Of a stretch of DNA of 64,000 bases, positions 1 through 10,007 are shown piece by piece. Each line of letters begins with the position of its first letter. Position 1 is the first letter of the stretch. Under the pieces are notes generated by a model, which saw only the letters and a program-made list of their open reading frames with translations, was not told the DNA's origin and did no database searches. This stretch comes from Phragmites australis. Taxonomy: Eukaryota > Streptophyta > Magnoliopsida > Poales > Poaceae. The stretch lies in the NCBI RefSeq assembly GCF_958298935.1, contig NC_084925.1, forward strand, positions 13,885,001-13,949,000, given 5' to 3'. The translations under genes were made by a program, and so were the position numbers.

Positions 1-522
1 TGGTTTGAGGTCCAAATTCCTTTTGAGTCAACGGGAAACGTCGAAACAAGTCAGCGTCCAGAATCTGTCCCGGTGCTGCGTCACCGTTTTTGGTCCGTTG
101 GGCCATGTATCGTGTTGGAGTCCATTAGGGACGCGTCTAGGGGTCCTTGGCCGACCCTAATCCTTTATATACAGTAGCCGCCGCCCTAATTAGGGTTGGG
201 TTTTGCTTAGATTATTCTGTCAAGAACAGTTTCGCCGTTTCGTCGGTTTGTGAGACCCCAACTCGTGAGATTAATCATTCATCTGCAATTTGGTTGCATT
301 CTCCCTTGTTCTTGCTTGTGTTCTTCGATTCACAGGCAAGGATTTTAGCCTTCTTGGCGAGGTCAACCGTGCAACGCCGGTTGATAACCAGAGGAGACGT
401 GGTGCTGCGATTGCGGGGTTTCGGATCGTGTTGTTCGGAAGCCGGATCGACTTGTGTCTCGTTTCCACCAAATCGAGAGTTACCAGAACCTTTCGGAAGA
501 TCGGGAACCCTTGTTCATATTA
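1..522 (+). repeat. 5' LTR, clipped by the window edge
   Basis: This matches 4362-4883 base for base except for five transitions (5/522, about 1 percent). The match stops exactly at 522/4883, two bases before the primer site, which fixes the LTR 3' end. The true 5' end is outside the window. A TATA-like box at 164-171 separates U3 from R. Short open frames here are LTR sequence, not genes. Confidence 0.9.
164..171 (+). promoter_or_regulatory. LTR TATA box
   Basis: TTTATATA in the 5' LTR, repeated in the 3' LTR at 4525-4532. It lies in the usual place for the start of transcription of an LTR element, so R would begin near 195-200. Activity is inferred. Confidence 0.6.
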
Positions 523-3500
523 AGTGGTATCAACGCCTCTGACATTGAAGAAGAAGAAGAACCAGTTGTTGAGGAGAGCAACGAAATCTTGGGCAGTGAT
601 GACACAGCGACCTATAGGAGCATCATTGTGCAGCGGGCGCTCAGCACAAAGGTACAACAACCAGAGAAGCTGCAACGCCATAACTTGTTCCAGATTTTCT
701 TCGTCATCCAAAATCGGCGAGCACGTGTCATCATCGATGGAGGTAGTTGTAATAATTTGGTGAGTTCAGATTTGGTCAAGACGCTTGGCTTGACCACACG
801 CCAACACCCCCATCCATATAATCTTCAGTGGTTTAATGATGCTGGAAAAGCTAAGGTAACACAAACTTGCAGAGTTTCTTTTTCCATTGGTTCCTATGCT
901 GATTATGTTGACTGTGATGTGGTACCTATGGAAGCTTGCTCACTTTTATTGGGTCGACCTTGGGAATTTGATAATGATGCTATACACCATGGTAGAAGTA
1001 ATACATATACTTTTATGCATAAAGGAAAGAAAATTACTTTGGTTCCTATGACCCCTGCTGAAATTGTACAAGCTGATAAAGAACGAGCTGCTAATTTGCG
1101 TGATACTAAATCTGAAAATCAGCAAGTTGCTAATTCTCTTTACCCACCTAAAAAGGATAAGTCTACACCTAGTTCTAAGGTAGAGGGCATAAAATTGAAG
1201 GGTGGTGTTATGCTTGCACTAAAAAGTGACCTTGCTGAAATTTCTAATAATGATATTTGCTACACCTTGGTTTGCAAACGAGTTTTGTATTCGCTTGATG
1301 ATGTTATTAGTTCGATACCTCCTGCTGCCACTAACCTTTTGCAGGAGTATGATGATGTTTTTCCAGCTGAGATACCCCCGGGACTGCCACCTATGAGAGG
1401 GATAGAGCATCAAATCGATTTGATCCCGGGAGCAACATTGCCAAATCGTGCTGCGTATCGAACCAATCCCGAGGAGACTAAGGAAATTCAGCAGCAAGTC
1501 CAAGAGCTTTTGGACCGCGGGTATGTACGTGAGAGCCTTAGTCCTTGTGCTGTTCCTGTGATTTTGGTTCCTAAGAAAGATGGTACTTGGCGTATGTGTG
1601 TTGATTGTAGAGCCATTAATAATATTACTATTCGATATCGCCATCCTATTCCTAGACTTGATGATATGCTTGATGAGTTGTGTGGCTCTGTAATTTTTAC
1701 AAAGATCGACTTGCGTAGTGGTTACCACCAAATTAGAATGAAACTTGGAGATGAATGGAAAACAGCTTTCAAAACTAAATTCGGATTATATGAGTGGTTA
1801 GTAATGCCTTTTGGTTTAACTAATGCACCTAGCACTTTCATGCGTTTGATGAATGAGGTTTTAAGAGCTTTTATTGGACGATTTGTGGTGGTTTACTTTG
1901 ATGACATATTGATTTATAGCAAGTCTTTGGATGAACATATGGATCACTTACGTGCTGTTTTTAATGCTTTACGTGATGCACGTTTATTTGGTAACCTTGA
2001 GAAGTGCATCTTTTGCACGGATCGAGTCTCTTTTCTTGGCTATGTTATTACTCCACAGAGAATTGAGGTGGATGAGATGAAAATTGAAGCCATAAAGAGT
2101 TGGCCGGTGCCCCAAAACATCAAACAGGTGAGAAGTTTTCTTGGACTTGCAGGTTTTTATCGTCGTTTCGTGAAGGATTTCAGCGCCATTGCTGCCCCCT
2201 TACACGAGTTGACAAAGAAAGGTGTGGTGTTCCATTGGGGTAAGGCACAAGAGGAGTCCTTTGACACTTTGAAGGACAAGCTTACGCACGCGCCATTGCT
2301 GCAACTTCCAAATTTTGGTAAGACCTTTGAGCTAGAATGTGATGCTAGTGGAGTTGGCATTGGAGGTGTTTTGATGCAAGAAGGTAAGCCCGTTGCATAC
2401 TTTAGCGAAAAATTGCATGGCCCTGTTCTTAATTACTCTACGTATGATAAGGAATTGTATGCACTTGTACGTTCTTTAGAGATGTGGCGTCATTATTTGT
2501 GGCCTAAAGAATTTGTTATACATTCAGATCATGAATCGCTTAAGTATCTTCGTTCTCAAAATAATCTGAATCGTAGACATGCTAAGTGGGTTGAATTTAT
2601 TGAATCTTTTCCTTATGTTATCAAACACAAGAAAGGGAAGGATAATATAATTGCTGATGCTTTGTCTAGACGATATGCTTTGTTGTCCCAACTTGATTAT
2701 AGAATTTTTGGACTTGACTCAATAAAAGAACAATATGTGCTTGATCCTGATTTTAAAGATGTATTGCTGAACTGTAAAGAGGGACGTACATGGAACAAGT
2801 TTGTGATCAATGATGGATTTGTGTTTAGAGCTAACCGTCTATGCATTCCAGTTGGTTCCGTTCGTCTTTTGTTGTTGCAGGAAGCACATGGAGGAGGATT
2901 GATGGGACATTTTGGTGCTAAGAAGACGGAGGATATGTTGGCCACACATTTCTTTTGGCCAAAGATGAGGAGAGATGTTGAGCGGTTCGTGGCACGCTGT
3001 ACCACATGTCAAAAGGCTAAGTCTCGCTTGAATCCACATGGTTTGTATATGCCTCTTCCTGTTCCTTCTATTCCTTGGGCAGATATTTCGATGGACTTTG
3101 TTTTGGGATTGCCTAGGACTAAGAGGGGGAGAGATAGCATTTTTGTTGTTGTGGATCATTTTTCTAAGATGGCACATTTTATACCTTGTCATAAAAGTGA
3201 TGATGCCGTTTATATTGCTGACCTCTTTTTCAAAGAGATTGTTCGCTTGCATGGTATGCCTTCTACTATTGTTTCAGATCGCGACGCTAAATTTTTGAGT
3301 CACTTTTGGCGCACTCTATGGAATAAGTTGGGTACAAAACTATTGTTTTCTACTACTTGCCACCCACAAACTGATGGCCAAACGGAGGTAGTGAACCGCA
3401 CTTTGGGTACCATGTTGAGAGCTATTTTGAAGAAAAATTTGAAGATGTGGGAAGAATGTTTGCCCCACGTGGAGTTTGCTTATAATCGGGCAACACATTC

Positions 3501-4275
3501 TACCACCAAGGTAAGTCCTTTTCAGGTAGTGTATGGTTTTACCCCTCGCGTTCCTATTGATCTTTTGCCTTTACCTACCACTGAAAGAACACATAGTGAT
3601 GCTAGTGCACGTGCTGATTTTATTCGTAAGTTGCATGAAACAACTAAAATAAATATCGAAAAGATGAATGAAAAGTATAGAATTGCTGGTAGTGAAGGTA
3701 GGAAAGAAGTCAAACTTGAACCGGGTGATTTAGTGTGGTTACATTTAAGAAAAGATAGGTTTCCAGAGCTGCGTAAGTCTAAATTAATGCCAAGAGCTGC
3801 TGGTCCTTATAAGATAATTGAGAAAATAAATGATAATGCATATAAACTTGAGTTGCCACCCGAGTTCGGGGTTAGTCCTTCTTTTAACATTGCAGATTTG
3901 AAACCTTACTTGGGAGCCGATGATGAGCTTGAGTCGAGGACGACTCCAATTCAAGAGGGGGAGGATGATGAGGACATCACTCCCTCGGATACATACAATG
4001 ATCCTCCATTGAACTTTCAAGATCCAATCACAAGAGCTCGCGCACGACAATTAAATTTAGAGGTGAGCTCGTTCCTAAGCAACTCTTTATATAATTTTGA
4101 GAATAGATTACTACCTAATGATTATGTGTTGTTTAGGAATCATGGAGAGGACAAGGAAACACATAGAGGAAGACTTGGAGGCGTGGAGGAGCAGCTAGGA
4201 CGTCCAACAACAGCAGGAGGTCCAGTCCAACTCGAGTCCGAATCAGCCTCGGCCTCCAGGACCAGCGAGCAATAA
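454..4275 (+). CDS. gypsy pol polyprotein (PR-RT-RNaseH-IN), open but without an upstream ATG
   Basis: Open frame of 1273 codons that would process, copy and integrate the element. Counting from 454: retropepsin around D95 (IDGGS), reverse transcriptase with YFDD at 481-484, RNase H starting near D630, integrase HHCC zinc finger near 810-855, integrase triad D881, D942 and E978 (D-x35-E), and a GPY/F module near 1117. The tail has ITRARARQL and runs into the presumed 3' LTR, as in CRM elements. No stop or frameshift interrupts it. The frame opens with GTG inside the LTR, and its first in-frame ATG is at 928, after the protease aspartate, so normal translation as a gag-pol fusion is not possible. 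It may be coding-competent only in a relative that keeps gag. Confidence 0.85.
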   Translation: MSRFHQIESYQNLSEDREPLFILSGINASDIEEEEEPVVEESNEILGSDDTATYRSIIVQRALSTKVQQPEKLQRHNLFQIFFVIQNRRARVIIDGGSCNNLVSSDLVKTLGLTTRQHPHPYNLQWFNDAGKAKVTQTCRVSFSIGSYADYVDCDVVPMEACSLLLGRPWEFDNDAIHHGRSNTYTFMHKGKKITLVPMTPAEIVQADKERAANLRDTKSENQQVANSLYPPKKDKSTPSSKVEGIKLKGGVMLALKSDLAEISNNDICYTLVCKRVLYSLDDVISSIPPAATNLLQEYDDVFPAEIPPGLPPMRGIEHQIDLIPGATLPNRAAYRTNPEETKEIQQQVQELLDRGYVRESLSPCAVPVILVPKKDGTWRMCVDCRAINNITIRYRHPIPRLDDMLDELCGSVIFTKIDLRSGYHQIRMKLGDEWKTAFKTKFGLYEWLVMPFGLTNAPSTFMRLMNEVLRAFIGRFVVVYFDDILIYSKSLDEHMDHLRAVFNALRDARLFGNLEKCIFCTDRVSFLGYVITPQRIEVDEMKIEAIKSWPVPQNIKQVRSFLGLAGFYRRFVKDFSAIAAPLHELTKKGVVFHWGKAQEESFDTLKDKLTHAPLLQLPNFGKTFELECDASGVGIGGVLMQEGKPVAYFSEKLHGPVLNYSTYDKELYALVRSLEMWRHYLWPKEFVIHSDHESLKYLRSQNNLNRRHAKWVEFIESFPYVIKHKKGKDNIIADALSRRYALLSQLDYRIFGLDSIKEQYVLDPDFKDVLLNCKEGRTWNKFVINDGFVFRANRLCIPVGSVRLLLLQEAHGGGLMGHFGAKKTEDMLATHFFWPKMRRDVERFVARCTTCQKAKSRLNPHGLYMPLPVPSIPWADISMDFVLGLPRTKRGRDSIFVVVDHFSKMAHFIPCHKSDDAVYIADLFFKEIVRLHGMPSTIVSDRDAKFLSHFWRTLWNKLGTKLLFSTTCHPQTDGQTEVVNRTLGTMLRAILKKNLKMWEECLPHVEFAYNRATHSTTKVSPFQVVYGFTPRVPIDLLPLPTTERTHSDASARADFIRKLHETTKINIEKMNEKYRIAGSEGRKEVKLEPGDLVWLHLRKDRFPELRKSKLMPRAAGPYKIIEKINDNAYKLELPPEFGVSPSFNIADLKPYLGADDELESRTTPIQEGEDDEDITPSDTYNDPPLNFQDPITRARARQLNLEVSSFLSNSLYNFENRLLPNDYVLFRNHGEDKETHRGRLGGVEEQLGRPTTAGGPVQLESESASASRTSEQ
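525..541 (+). other. primer binding site, tRNA-Met type (altered)
   Basis: TGGTATCAACGCC begins two bases after the LTR end. The related elements at 49091 and on the minus strand at 5537 read TGGTATCAGAGCC and TGGTATCAGAGTC, which match the initiator tRNA-Met 3' end better. Here AGAG has become ACG-like, so priming may be weaker. Confidence 0.75.
3953..3965 (+). other. probable polypurine tract
   Basis: AAGAGGGGGAGGA lies just before TGATGAGGACATC, a plausible LTR start. The minus-strand relative shows the same arrangement: its LTR begins TGATGAGTC after a purine-rich stretch near 6440. This places the start of the 3' LTR at 3966, about 310 bases upstream of the pol stop. Confidence 0.55.
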
Positions 4276-4883
4276 AACGGACGCCCAGGACGAATCCGGA
4301 CTCCGTTTTCGACGATTCACATATGGTTGGAAAGATAATTTCATAAGGAAACCAATGGCGTTGGTTTGAGGTCCAAATTCCTTCTGAGTCAATGGGAAAC
4401 GTCGAAACAAGTCAGCGTCCAGAATCTGTCCCGGTGCTGCGTCACCGTTTTTGGTCCGTTGGGCCATGTATCGTGTTGGAGTCCATTAGGGACGCGTCTA
4501 GGGGTCCTTGGCCGACCCTAATCCTTTATATACAGTAGCCGCCGCCCTAATTAGGGTTGGGTTTTGCTTAGATTATTCTGTCAAGAACAGTTTCGCCGTT
4601 TCGTCGGTTTGTGAGACCCCAACTCGTGAGATTAATCATTCATCTGTAATTTGGTTGCATTCTCCCTTGTTCTTGCTTGTGTTCTTCGATTCGCAGGCAA
4701 GGATTTTAGTCTTCTTGGCGAGGTCAACCGTGCAACGCCGGTTGATAACCAGAGGAGACGTGGTGCTGCGATTGCGGGGTTTCGGATCGTGTTGTTCGGA
4801 AGCCGGATCGACTTGTGTCTCGTTTCCACCAAATCGAGAGTTACCAGAACCTTTCGGAAGATCGGGAACCCTTGTTCATATTA
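3966..4883 (+). repeat. 3' LTR (5' boundary inferred)
   Basis: The part from 4362 to 4883 is proven by the match to the 5' LTR. The start at 3966 is inferred from the purine tract and the TG, and gives 918 bp, close to the 899 bp of the related LTR at 5540-6438. If right, the last 103 codons of pol lie inside the LTR. Confidence 0.7.
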
Positions 4884-4888
4884 GCTAT

Positions 4889-5215
4889 GGTGGTCGGATC
4901 TGAGAAGGTGGGCAACTCTGACTAAGTGGTCGGATCCGAGAAGGTGGGCGAATCCGACTAGGTGGTCGTGGCGACTAGGTGGTCGGACCTGAGTGGGTGG
5001 TCGGAGTATCTGGTCGGACCCTGAGTGAGTGGTTGGAGTGACTGGTCGGAACCCCAAATGGGTGGTCGGAGTGACTAGTGGTCGAACCTGAGTAGATGGT
5101 TGACTCGACTAGTGGTCGAACCTGAGATGGTCGAACCCAACTAGTTGTCGAAGTGGAGTAGGTGGTCAAACACGTCTAGTAGTTGAACCCGAGTTGATGG
5201 TCGAACTTGACTAGT
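4889..5215 (-). repeat. degenerate short repeats in the gypsy leader
   Basis: Irregular repetition of GGTGGTCGGA, GAGTGGGTGGTCGGAGTGAC and CTAGTGGTCGAACC motifs. The reverse complement of the same motifs fills 49380-49905 in the leader of the related plus-strand element, so they are a family trait and not a chance local expansion. Confidence 0.75.
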
Positions 5216-5522
5216 GGTCAACACGACCTGTAACACAATCTTGACTAAAACAGACAAGGGCAAATCGAGATACACGACGACTAAGACAGCAAAGACTCGA
5301 CACTAGAAACTAGAACATGATGACTCAACCAGCAACAAGACATCGACGATGGACTCAAACTCAACAATGCGAAAATTGAAAACAAAATTGTGAAAAGCTC
5401 AAAGTGGTTTGGATAGCGGAAAAACTATAATCTAAATATTTTTGTGGGACAATCTTTCTGGACTTTAGGTAATGGAACAAAACTAAACAAAGAGGATAAC
5501 TGAGATTACCTAATGGGCAACT

Positions 5523-5537
5523 GAGACTCTGATACCA
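5523..5537 (-). other. primer binding site, tRNA-Met type
   Basis: Reverse complement TGGTATCAGAGTCTC, two bases after the LTR end. It differs by one base from the usual TGGTATCAGAGCCTC seen at 49091. Confidence 0.8.
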
Positions 5538-5539
5538 CT

Positions 5540-6438
5540 TGATGCGCGTTTGCCTGATCATCCGAAAGGTAATATGATAAGTCGATTGTGGAGCTTCGAC
5601 ATTGATGATTCAAAGGCTCCGAACAGAACAGATCGAGAACCCTTGACTGTGTCAAGACGCGGTTGACCTCGCCAAGAAGGTTTTTTCTGCAAGCGAATCG
5701 AGAACACAAGCAAAAATAGGTAGATGCAATCTGAATATTGCTAATTACCAATAAAGTACTCGAGTTTGGAGTTCAACAAACTGATAAACGGTGAAACTGT
5801 CTAAAATAGAATAATCTAAGCTAAACCTGAGTCTAAACTATGACGGCTACTATATATTTATAGGGGGCATGAGGGGGTCAACCTAGGGTTATACAGTTGT
5901 GGAAAGAGGCGTGCACAACCTAGACTCCGACCTCGACATGATTGCAAAATCGGATAGGGTCCAGAACGGTGACGCAGTACGTTATTCATTCAACTCTTAC
6001 TAAACTATAAGGAATATTTAGTCAAGCATAGATTCATCGGAAAGGGCTAGACAGAAGCTTCCCAGCAAGTCCAAGAATGTCTAAAACGGACTTCGTATGA
6101 GAGAGTTATGCCCGTTTTACTAACGTGCTGTCTTGAGACTCGATCACAACTACGACTTCGACTACGTCCATTAGTTCGACTAGAGCTCAGCTACAAGTCC
6201 AAGTAGACTTGACCTTCGAGAGGTGATGTCTGGGTAAGGTTATAGTGCTTCTTCCACATTCTTAAGCAATAAAATATTACAAGAATTTAGTAGTAATCCA
6301 TCTAAAGAAACATTAATAGCAAGAAACGAGTTTACCTGGTGGTCTAATTGTCGTGCAAGTACTCTTGTAATTAGACTTTGTATAATTTGAAAATTAGTGA
6401 CGGTATTGTTCGTATCCGAATGAGCCATAGACTCATCA
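5540..6438 (-). repeat. LTR of the older CRM-like element
   Basis: 899 bp from TGATGAGTC (minus strand, 6438) to CGCATCA (5540), followed by AG and a tRNA-Met primer site. Its first 200 bases still encode a recognisable pol tail on the minus strand: ITRVLARQLDHQVNSFLA and LLLNSCNILLLKN, as expected if pol reads into the LTR in this family. A TATA-like run lies near 5850-5862. Confidence 0.75.
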
Positions 6439-7606
6439 CCTTTTAATAGTACGACGGTCATATACTCAATTTAAAAATAAAATAGTACTTTATAAAGGTA
6501 AAAAAACATTTGCCGTCTTCTTTCATCAATTTTTAAGGTTGTCAATGTTATGACGCTTTCGTCAATAAGACTTTCATATATTCAACTACTTATTAAATAT
6601 ATTAGTTACTTAATTACTTATCATCAACTATCAAAACTTACTTATCATCAACTATCAAAACTCACGTAACTCACATAGAAAGTCTTAATGCATTTTCACG
6701 AAATTCTAACATGTGGATCTACATGCCTCAAGAATGCTCTAGAGTCCAGAGACCTGATCAGATCCGGGTCATTTACCCAGCTGTCATGCTCGACCTCCAT
6801 GTGTTCTGTTTTCCAAGCAACCGTGAGAGGGAGCACTGCTCTTTCATTTAAGGAGAATAATACAGCCATCAGTAGATTAAATTTCATAAAAAATTATAAA
6901 CATTTTTCTTCTAAGTACAATGCGTCATATTATGTCTATAGTTTTGTTTTTACGTTTCGTATTAGCAGTGGTGGATCTAGACCTAGTCTGTTAAGAGGCA
7001 ATATAGGCCTAGTGTTTGAAGTTATTAGAACCTTGCTAAAATTTTATATAAAATATAATAATTATAGGGTCACTAGCATGTCCCTATTTTGTAGCTTTGC
7101 TCGTAAGTATTGAAGCTGTTCTATATTTGGTAAATACGATTTGGAACTTCTAATGTATTATCTGAGAAATGTGTTTATGTACTACGTAGTAAGTTGCTCC
7201 ACACCTCTGAGAAATGTGAAGGATTTTTTTATCACAAACTCTTAATTCGTTTTGGCTTGTAGTGGGTGGCATTTTGTAGAGCTCATGCCACTGCGGACAG
7301 AACCTAGAGCCCGAGCTCAATCAAACAAGAATCAAATTACAGAACTAAATTTTCATTTAGATAGTTAGTGAGGATGGTTATATTTTTACCTATCAATAAT
7401 CAAATATCATATTTACTTATTCAGTGTCTTATTAAGATTAAATTTTCTTTCTGTTGTAGCCGACGTGCTCATCAACTTCAAAACATGTTTGATGACTTTG
7501 TCACTCTCCAATCTCTATATCTCCGGTTTTCAGTGTGAGTGTGTTGATATAAATATATACTTGTGTTTGCGGTTGTATTGTATTAAAAAAAAAAGTAAAA
7601 TCACGC
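6439..7606. other. intergenic, AT-rich, with a partial copy of the eIF1A promoter segment
   Basis: No gene recognised. A stretch of 141 codons open on the plus strand from 6688 has no recognisable domain and is unlikely to be coding. The part at about 6701-6835 is similar to 7612-7742 just upstream of eIF1A. Confidence 0.5.
6701..6835 (+). repeat. diverged duplicate of the eIF1A upstream region
   Basis: Shares with 7612-7742 the words AAATTCT, ACATGTGG/ACACGTGG, CTACAT-CCTCA, ATGCTCTAGAGTC, AGAGACCTGAT, GGTCAT, CCAGC and CAAGCAAC in the same order, with small gaps. It is either a local duplication or the remnant of a lost second gene copy. Confidence 0.65.
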
Positions 7607-7977
7607 TAGCAAAATTCTGACACGTGGGTCGCATAATAAGGACCTACATACCTCAGGGTCGAGGATGCTCTAGAGTCTAGAGACCTGATGGATCAGGTCA
7701 TCGGGCCAGCAGCCTCCGCGTATCCGGTTCTTCAAGCAACTTGACGGTCCGACCCCAGTTTCCGTCCGGTGGCGTTCCCACCCCACCGTCCACCTCTCTC
7801 ACCCGTCAGATCATCAGGCTCTCGTGCTCCCCGCCGCCTCTCTCTTCAAAGAAAATAAATAAAAGAACCTCCCCGTCGTCGACCCAAGCAGCACAAGCCA
7901 CGCAACAATTTCCCCACCGCTACCTCGATCAACCGCGCTAGGGTAGAGGCTCCGCAAGAACAAGCAGTCGGTCGGAG
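7607..7977 (+). promoter_or_regulatory. promoter and 5' UTR of eIF1A
   Basis: An ACACGTGG (G-box-like core CACGTG) lies at about 7620. The sequence turns C-rich and pyrimidine-rich from 7740, typical of a grass 5' region, and an AAATAAATAAAAG run at 7853-7865 is the best TATA-like candidate. Transcription would then start near 7885-7900. No ATG precedes 7978 in the predicted leader. Confidence 0.5.
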
Positions 7978-8406
7978 ATGCCGAAGAACAAGGGAAAGGG
8001 AGGCAAGAACCGGAAGCGTGGCAAGAACGAGGCGGACGACGAGAAGCGGGAGCTGGTGTTCAAGGAGGACGGGCAGGAGTATGCGCAGGTCACCCGCATG
8101 CTGGGGAACGGCCGCTGCGAGGCCCTCTGCATCGACGGCACCAAGCGCCTCTGCCATATCCGGGGCAAGATGCACAAGAAGGTGTGGATCACCGCGGGGG
8201 ACATCGTCCTCGTCGGACTCCGCGACTACCAGGACGACAAGGCCGACGTCATCCTCAAGTACATGAACGACGAGGCGAGGCTGCTCAAGGCCTATGGGGA
8301 GATTCCCGACACCGTCAGGCTCAACGAGGGTGTCATCGACGAGGAGGACGCCGGCGCGCAGGACGACTACATACAGTTCGAGGACGAGGACATCGACAAG
8401 ATCTGA
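7978..8406 (+). CDS. EIF1A: translation initiation factor eIF1A (eIF-4C), intronless coding region
   Basis: A 142-residue protein whose family normally has about 145 residues in plants. It binds the 40S ribosomal A site, promotes scanning with eIF1 and helps start-codon choice. The order is typical: a basic N-terminal tail ([16 protein letters not shown]), an S1/IF1-type OB fold at about 22-95 ([47 protein letters not shown]), then a helical part and an acidic C-terminal tail ending DEDIDKI, the family's eIF5B-contact end. The ATG at 7978 is the first in frame and starts the conserved tail. Codons are GC-rich in the third position, unlike the flanks. No disruption is visible, and the gene is likely functional and ubiquitously expressed. 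Confidence 0.96.
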   Translation: MPKNKGKGGKNRKRGKNEADDEKRELVFKEDGQEYAQVTRMLGNGRCEALCIDGTKRLCHIRGKMHKKVWITAGDIVLVGLRDYQDDKADVILKYMNDEARLLKAYGEIPDTVRLNEGVIDEEDAGAQDDYIQFEDEDIDKI

Positions 8407-9719
8407 TCAACCCCCGCGTCGATCAATCCCTCCCTCGGCCGCCGCGGCCGGCCATGGTAATTGGTATACAGAAAACAATCGCCATATGATTCTGTTGTTG
8501 TGATGATTATGCTTGTCTTCGTGACTAGAAAGAAAATCTGCGACGATAGTCCTGTTGGTGGTATTGTCATGTGTGTGATGCTGGTGGTCAGGCCTGTGTA
8601 AAAGGATTTGGGGGCCATTCTGCCAAATAATCGTGGGTCCAAGTTATAACAATAATGGAATTCAATCAAATTCCTCTGTTTATGTAACGTAATTGGGTGT
8701 GATCTAATTTTGTTCTAATGTTCAACTGGTTTGCTGCAATTTGGGATGTCGGTCTTGTAGCTTTCGTGATCAGTGAGTCTTGTGATCTTGATTGGTTCAT
8801 CGCTGATCTAGACGCATGAGAGGGATCATATATTCTTGTCTTTGGATTTGAATGCTGGTGCTCTGTCTATCTATTTGTGCCCTGCGTTGCTACATTGAAG
8901 TATCGAATGTATCCTCTGGGTTCATTCCTTTTATGTGATCTTTAACATCTGCTAACAATTTTAGGCGTTTGTGAAGAAACAGTAGAACCATCTTTTCTGT
9001 TTTGAGCTTTAACGCCTTCACTGACAATTAGTTAAACTCCATTCTGTCATTTAACACAATGGTTTCCTTGCCCCGTTCCCTTCCCTTCTAAGAGAGATCC
9101 AATTAGATGTTTATATTTTAGAGATGTATTACTATTTGGTCGTGATAAAAAATGACTGCTTTTCCCTTCATTTAGTAAGTTGTTGCTTATGCTATTCTTA
9201 TCCTTGAAGAAACTACGCTCCCATTAACATAAGGATTATGTACTCTGTCTTTGCTTTTGGTGAGGAATTCTATACCCTGAGTATTGCTGAGATTCGTTGT
9301 ATTGGATCTTTTCGTTACCTGCAACAATATTTTCTGTTTCATACATAATAAATGAAAGACCTATTATCGTTTTCTTTTCGTGCCTATTTGCTTGGAATAA
9401 CTCTCTTTGTGTTGGAATAGTAATACATTGGTTGTGGAAGTGTAATACATCTAACTTGAAAGTGGGAAGTACCTATCTCATTGGCTAGTTTTTGAGGTAT
9501 GGAGTGTGTGAAGGCCTAATAGATCACGTGTGCTGGTGGGGCGTGGCCTGAGAAGAAACCGTCGGTAAAGAATTGTAGAAGGGTAATTACCTAACTTAAA
9601 ACTGGGGGTAGAAAGACACCATTATCTTACACTTCGTGCTACGTTCTTCATAACTATTTGCTTTCCCTTTGTGCTTTGTGATTGTTATGTTCTGGGTGGG
9701 TTAGAATTTAGGGTACAGG
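8407..9719 (+). other. eIF1A 3' UTR and downstream sequence
   Basis: No gene recognised. AATAATGGAATTC near 8651 is a weak polyadenylation candidate. GTAATT at 8457 could be a 3' UTR intron donor, with a strong acceptor (long T run then TTTCAG) at 12632-12646 beyond the hAT insertion; this is a hypothesis only. Confidence 0.4.
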
Positions 9720-9796
9720 ATTGGCTTCAGGGCCAGCCCTGGAGGGGCAAGCAGGGCGGCTGCCTTGGGTCTTCAAAACCTAGGGCTCCTTCCATA

Positions 9797-9934
9797 TATG
9801 TATATTATACATATATGTATATTATTTGTGAGTCAACAAAGTACAGTATTCCAAATTTTAATCGATGGGCCTCCTTCCGTATATGTATATTATTTGTGAG
9901 TCAACAAAGTACAGTATTCCAAATTTTAATCGAT
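9797..9934 (+). repeat. 68-bp tandem duplication
   Basis: Two nearly identical units containing GTCAACAAAGTACAGTATTC and AAATTTTAATCGAT; the shared words start at 9841 and 9909, giving a 68-bp period. It lies just inside the left end of the hAT element. Confidence 0.85.
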
Positions 9935-10007
9935 CGGCGGTCACAGTTATATGATCATGTATAGGTTTTGGTCTTTAGGGGGCTTGAAAGAAATTGATGA
10001 AACTGAC

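Larger units (their letters stand above)
1..4883 (+). mobile_element. CRM-like Ty3/gypsy LTR retrotransposon lacking gag
   Basis: The sequence from 1 to 522 recurs at 4362-4883 with five differences seen by eye, all transitions, so these are the two LTRs of one young element. The left edge of the window clips the 5' LTR. Between them lie a tRNA-Met-type primer site at 525 and one long open frame with protease, reverse transcriptase, RNase H and integrase in gypsy order. There is no leader and no gag: the frame starts only about 200 bases after the LTR, directly upstream of the protease. The integrase tail ([24 protein letters not shown]) resembles centromeric-retrotransposon (CRM) lineage proteins. 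The element sits in the leader of a minus-strand relative (4884-6438). Confidence 0.9.
4884..6438 (-). mobile_element. 5' part of an older CRM-like gypsy element, interrupted by the element at 1-4883
   Basis: Read on the minus strand, this is an LTR (6438 to 5540), a primer site (5537 to 5523) and an untranslated leader (to 4884). The leader and LTR end match the plus-strand copy at 48877-50597 clearly, for example the AAAATATTTA and CCAAACCACTTTGAGC stretches. The leader is cut at 4884, exactly where the LTR of the younger element ends. The rest of this element should therefore continue beyond the left edge of the window. Confidence 0.8.

Noticed and set aside
147..542. 131-codon open frame in the 5' LTR, repeated at 4508-4903
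   Set aside because: It starts at a TTG, lies wholly in LTR sequence and is repeated in the second LTR; no domain.
6688..7113. 141-codon open frame
   Set aside because: Overlaps the promoter-duplicate segment, changes composition halfway and has no recognisable domain.
8018..8503. Arg- and Ser-rich open frames overlapping eIF1A
   Set aside because: Other-frame shadows of a GC-rich coding region.
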